Below, in pieces: positions 60,642 to 64,000 of a DNA stretch of 64,000 nt. Location: the NCBI GenBank assembly GCA_016932075.1, contig JAFGDP010000113.1:62001-126000 (forward strand), in the 5' to 3' direction. The notes below the pieces were generated by a model. That model did not search any database and was not told the origin of the DNA. It saw only the letters and a program-made list of their open reading frames with translations. Source of the stretch: Chitinispirillaceae bacterium (GTDB taxonomy: Bacteria; Fibrobacterota; Chitinivibrionia; Chitinivibrionales; Chitinispirillaceae). A program made the translations under genes and the position numbers. The stretch's first letter is position 1, and each line of letters begins with the position of its first letter.

Positions 60642-62568
60642 CGAGACGGTGCCGCCTTTCCCGGATTTTTTTGCATGAGAGCGCTCCGATGAGCGACCAT
60701 GATGCGCTGGCGTCAAGGGACACCGGTGAGGTGAGAATTATTTTAATGCCGCACGACGGATCAATACGTCCTTCCTCTCCTTTGATAGGCAGGCAGAAGA
60801 CGTCGAGCGGCTTTTGTGAAACGAACCCAATCCGGACGCCGAGGGCGTGGTCGCTGAGACTCCACTTGACCGCCTTTTCAATCATGATCGTTTCCCAGCC
60901 GACATTCTGGTACATGTGTTTGCCGTGAATCAGCCTCAGTGCGTGATCGTGCACGCCGGCAAGCGAGAAGTGCAGTTCTGATGCAAAGATGAATGAGCAT
61001 TTTGTCAACGAAGGATTGGAAAGCTGGTACACGAACGAAAGAACAGCATCGTCTTTTTCAATGCCCAGCACCTTTTCAAGGTGGAGCGGAAAAACCTTCT
61101 GGTCAAAGGCATAGGAACCTTCGCGCGTGAAAACGGTTTTAACGCTGCTGGACGTTTTTTTTATGGCATAATCGAATGCCCCGTTGGAGAAGCTCCCTAT
61201 ATCACCGGCAGTACCGTTTATGATCATCTCCGGTGTCGTCTGAACATGATAGATTCGGTCTACAAAGGTTGAATAGGTCTGATCCGGAGCGATTATTTCT
61301 GGCGTGGTATGCCGTGAGTGGTTATAGGTGGCGCAAAGGTTCAGGAGCCGGTCGTTGTAGTCAAGTTCATAGAGGCGCCCGCCGTTTTTATAGTCGCAGT
61401 ATGCCCGCAGACATCTGTTCGACATAATGATCGATTTCGTCCCATTGCGTAAAAAATCGGTTATGTGTATACGGCCGCCGGTATGTTCGTTTTTCCCGGT
61501 GCAGTGCCGCTCCAGTTCGATAAGCCCGGCGTATGACCACATGCGGTCAAAAAGCACGGTGAATCCGCTGGACCTGGCAGGCAGGTAGCGGTTTATGTCC
61601 TGGAGAAAATAGAGCTTACGTTTCAGGTTCGCGGCAAGGCGATTATCGGTTATGGAGGTGACGCGGTCGCTAGCATCGAGCATCTTTCTCTGCAGGATGC
61701 CCACCTGGTCGTAGGAGTGGAGCCGGTTGTGGAAAAAATGGTGATCCGGTTCCTCCGTGGTGGTACTGAATGGCAATGCAGGCGGGAGGTGCTGGAGACC
61801 GACCGGCGGCCGCATGGAACGGGCCTCCTGCAGAAGCAGGGAACGGTAGTGGAGAACATATTTGTCCAGTTCCCCGACGATATGTTTCAATTTACGGAAG
61901 GGATCAATACCGCCTTCAGGGAAAAGCGATAGAAGGTACTGCACGGTTATGAATTTCTCACCGCCGGTGTCTTTCCCGTCCAACGCTATGATTTTTTCAA
62001 CCCAGTCGATGACATCCGCCGGTGCCGAATAGTGGTGCAACACATGACTCGGAAACAGCGCTATTGCATCGCCCCCGTGTTCCGTGTGCCAGTAACCGCA
62101 GGTGGTTCGGGCGTCGTGCGGCAATACCAGATGCGACAGCACGGTGTAATTGAGGCCAAGCGTGCGGAGAATGGTGCAGTATGATGGTTCCCAGTTTGAA
62201 AACGGCGGCATGAAGCCAGTTGGGGTGGTTCCGGTAAGCTCTGCGAACACCTCAAGTCCGTGACGGATGTTGGCAGCGGAAAGCCAGCCAGGCGAAAAGC
62301 TGAGAAAGGGTTCGGTATATCCGGTCAGCAGCCATTCAAGGCAACCGCGTTTCTGCATTTCGCGGAGCTGGGAAAGGAGCAGGGGATTGATGCTTTCAAG
62401 GATATATCCGGGCACGAGGACGTTGCAGTGAAAATTCGGATATGCGGCGGTGAGCGCCAGAAGCTGCTCGCAAAAACCATCGATTGCTGTTTTGAGCTTT
62501 TCCCGGTCAACAAGCCGGTTTTTATAGGGCTGCAATATAAATGCGATGGCATGCCGTTTCATATGCAT
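60631..62568 (-). CDS. Glycoside hydrolase family 57-like enzyme
   Basis: A 645-aa protein resembling 4-alpha-glucanotransferase/alpha-amylase members of GH57. It opens with HAIAFILQPY, where the family's HQP motif is changed to LQP. GCLEWLLTGYTEPFLSF and GFMPPFSNWEPSY follow as candidates for the second and third conserved regions, and the C-terminal half resembles the DUF1925/1926 beta-rich part. It may act on intracellular glycogen or on a polysaccharide; no signal peptide is seen. First gene of the operon with the STAS and transglycosylase genes. Catalytic residues cannot be assigned with confidence. Confidence 0.78.
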   Translation of the reverse strand: MHMKRHAIAFILQPYKNRLVDREKLKTAIDGFCEQLLALTAAYPNFHCNVLVPGYILESINPLLLSQLREMQKRGCLEWLLTGYTEPFLSFSPGWLSAANIRHGLEVFAELTGTTPTGFMPPFSNWEPSYCTILRTLGLNYTVLSHLVLPHDARTTCGYWHTEHGGDAIALFPSHVLHHYSAPADVIDWVEKIIALDGKDTGGEKFITVQYLLSLFPEGGIDPFRKLKHIVGELDKYVLHYRSLLLQEARSMRPPVGLQHLPPALPFSTTTEEPDHHFFHNRLHSYDQVGILQRKMLDASDRVTSITDNRLAANLKRKLYFLQDINRYLPARSSGFTVLFDRMWSYAGLIELERHCTGKNEHTGGRIHITDFLRNGTKSIIMSNRCLRAYCDYKNGGRLYELDYNDRLLNLCATYNHSRHTTPEIIAPDQTYSTFVDRIYHVQTTPEMIINGTAGDIGSFSNGAFDYAIKKTSSSVKTVFTREGSYAFDQKVFPLHLEKVLGIEKDDAVLSFVYQLSNPSLTKCSFIFASELHFSLAGVHDHALRLIHGKHMYQNVGWETIMIEKAVKWSLSDHALGVRIGFVSQKPLDVFCLPIKGEEGRIDPSCGIKIILTSPVSLDASASWSLIGALSCKKIRERRHRLDAI

Positions 62569-62947
62569 TCGCTTTTTTGTAACGTCTTTTTCGGTTCAGC
62601 CATTGTGATCCGGTCTTTTTCGCACCTATCGCGTCATTACAAGGAAAGCCCCCACGATGGCGGCGTTGTATGCACACCTCCGTCTGTACAGAGAAAATAA
62701 TAACGGTCCTCCAACAAAGGAACATTATACTTTAGCAGGGCCTGTTTCCATGAATGGAAAAAACATATGGCGCTAAAAATATGATCTTCAATTGGTATGA
62801 AAAGCATTCCCGCCTAAGGGCGGATTTTGCGCAGTTCGGGCAATTTGATATATATTAAGAATCTTTTCACGGGGACAAGGGTACCTTTTCTTGACCTGTT
62901 CCATACGAGGATAATCTATAACCATCTCTTAATTCGGAGGATATGAT
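62569..62947. other. Divergent region between the GH57 gene and ppdK
   Basis: A 379-bp gap with no credible gene. It should hold promoters for both sides. A candidate for ppdK is listed separately. Short antisense frames overlapping its left half are shadows. Confidence 0.45.
62827..62856 (+). promoter_or_regulatory. Candidate sigma-70 promoter for ppdK
   Basis: TATATT at 62851-62856 could be a -10 with TTGCGC at 62827-62832 as a partial -35, spaced 18 bases. It lies about 92 bases before the ATG. Confidence 0.35.
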
Positions 62948-64000
62948 ATGCCGAAGTATGTCTATTTTTTTGGCGGTGGAAAAGCCGATGGCAATGAATC
63001 AATGAAAAATCTCCTTGGTGGAAAGGGGGCTAACCTTGCCGAAATGGCGGGTCATCCGGACCTCAAACTGCCGGTGCCGCCCGGTTTTACCATCACCACC
63101 GAAGTATGTACCTATTATTATGCGAAAAAGCGGACCTACCCCAAAGAGCTGAAAAAGCAGGTTGAGGAAGCGATGCGAAAGGTGGAAAAGCTCATGGGAA
63201 AAAAATTCGGGGATGCTTCGGATCCGCTTCTTATGTCGGTCAGGTCAGGAGCCCGGCGTTCAATGCCCGGTATGATGGATACCGTACTCAATATCGGTCT
63301 CAATGATGTTACTATTCAGGGACTTATCGCAAAAACAGGGAATCCCAGATTTGCGTACGATGCCTACCGCCGGCTTATCATGATGTATGCCGATGTCGTG
63401 ATGGAAAAAGCTGAGGGGATCGAGCCAAAGGGCGGCAAGGGAATACGAAAGCAGCTTGATGAGCGCCTGGAAGCGGTCAAGCATCAGAAGGGGTATACGC
63501 TCGATACGGAACTCACGGCCGATGACCTTAAACAGCTGGTGGTAGAGTTCAAGCAAACCGTCCTGGAGGAGCTTGGTCATCCGTTTCCTGAGGAACCGGA
63601 GGATCAGCTCTGGGGAGGAATCGGGGCGGTGTTTATGAGCTGGAACGGCAAGCGTGCGGTTGAATACCGCCGAATAGAAAAAATTCCTGATGAGTGGGGA
63701 ACCGCGGTCAATGTGCAGTCGATGGTCTTCGGCAACATGGGCGAGCAGTCTGCGACCGGCGTTGCGTTCACGCGCAATCCCGGGAGCGGCGAAAACAATT
63801 TCTACGGCGAGTATCTGGTGAATGCGCAGGGCGAAGACGTGGTTGCCGGCATCAGGACGCCTGCGCCGATCAATGATTATTCCATGAACGATCAGAGCAG
63901 GCACCTCCCCACGCTCGAATCGCTCATGCCTGGAAATTACAAAAAGCTGTTCGATTTTCAGAAGCGGCTTGAAAAACACTACCGGGACATGCAGGACATT
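62948..64000 (+). CDS. ppdK: Pyruvate, phosphate dikinase, N-terminal part (runs off the window)
   Basis: The first 351 residues of PPDK. The ATG at 62948 follows GGAGG at 62936-62940. The N-terminal ATP-grasp domain shows GGKGANLAEMAGHPDLKLPV, PPGFTITTEVC, SVRSGARRSMPGMMDTVLNI and ATGVAFTRNPGSGENNFYGE, which are diagnostic. PPDK interconverts pyruvate and phosphoenolpyruvate with ATP and phosphate, giving AMP and diphosphate. The phosphohistidine and PEP domains lie beyond the edge. Phosphoenolpyruvate is also the donor for the pyruvyl transferase in the polysaccharide locus, though a link is only an inference. Confidence 0.95.
   Translation, partial: MPKYVYFFGGGKADGNESMKNLLGGKGANLAEMAGHPDLKLPVPPGFTITTEVCTYYYAKKRTYPKELKKQVEEAMRKVEKLMGKKFGDASDPLLMSVRSGARRSMPGMMDTVLNIGLNDVTIQGLIAKTGNPRFAYDAYRRLIMMYADVVMEKAEGIEPKGGKGIRKQLDERLEAVKHQKGYTLDTELTADDLKQLVVEFKQTVLEELGHPFPEEPEDQLWGGIGAVFMSWNGKRAVEYRRIEKIPDEWGTAVNVQSMVFGNMGEQSATGVAFTRNPGSGENNFYGEYLVNAQGEDVVAGIRTPAPINDYSMNDQSRHLPTLESLMPGNYKKLFDFQKRLEKHYRDMQDI

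Overview
The window reads as about 64 kb of a Gram-negative (diderm) bacterial chromosome. It carries outer-membrane and periplasmic proteins (an OmpA-family porin with thrombospondin-3 repeats, a Wza-type export protein, a lytic transglycosylase) and a full exosortase/PEP-CTERM system. The mix (eukaryotic-type UDP-glucose pyrophosphorylase, pyruvate phosphate dikinase, GH57 glycosidase, Ser/Thr kinase with PEGA domains, and a dispersed intergenic repeat rich in ACACGAAA) suggests a deep-branching environmental lineage such as Fibrobacterota/Chitinispirillia or a neighbour. That placement is an inference; no rRNA or other marker is present. I see no tRNA, rRNA, CRISPR array, transposase or phage gene.

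Layout. 1-5.5 kb: the end of an unknown gene, a small unknown protein, a UGPase, a LarE sulfur transferase and a TPR protein. 5.9-34.9 kb: a long co-directional exopolysaccharide locus. It opens with a WbpB/WbpD/WbpE/WbpA-like set expected to make a 2,3-diacetamido-uronic acid sugar nucleotide. Next come a FemAB-like protein, three NodB-fold proteins, three glycosyltransferases, an O-antigen-ligase-type polymerase/ligase, a secreted beta-helix protein, a ferredoxin/F420-type oxidoreductase, a flippase, a pyruvyl transferase, two N/O-acyltransferase-type proteins and two SGNH-like secreted proteins. It ends with AMP-ligase, acyl carrier protein, asparagine-synthase-type amidotransferase and NadE-type ligase, closed by an intrinsic terminator.

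35.1-36.2 kb: a MntA/HepT toxin-antitoxin pair between two near-identical 77-bp repeats. 36-52 kb: the exosortase region. It holds a LamG-VanZ protein, the exosortase, one PEP-CTERM substrate behind a textbook sigma-54 promoter, the PrsK sensor kinase and PrsR sigma-54 activator, then (minus strand) a Wzz/BY-kinase, a Wza-type exporter, a Ser/Thr kinase and an initiating sugar transferase, followed by a second LamG-VanZ protein and an ATPase. 52.5-64 kb: ordinary genes (HrpB helicase, a THUMP methyltransferase, an OmpA protein, a macro-domain protein, a GH57-STAS-transglycosylase operon on the minus strand, and the start of ppdK, which runs off the window).

How it fits together: the minus-strand sugar transferase would start the repeat unit on undecaprenyl phosphate. 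The EPS-locus enzymes would make and decorate sugars, and the flippase, ligase, Wzz/BY-kinase and Wza-type proteins would move and polymerise them. The exosortase would process the PEP-CTERM protein, whose expression is tied to envelope sensing by PrsK/PrsR. All functions come from reading motifs in the translated sequence; no database search was run.
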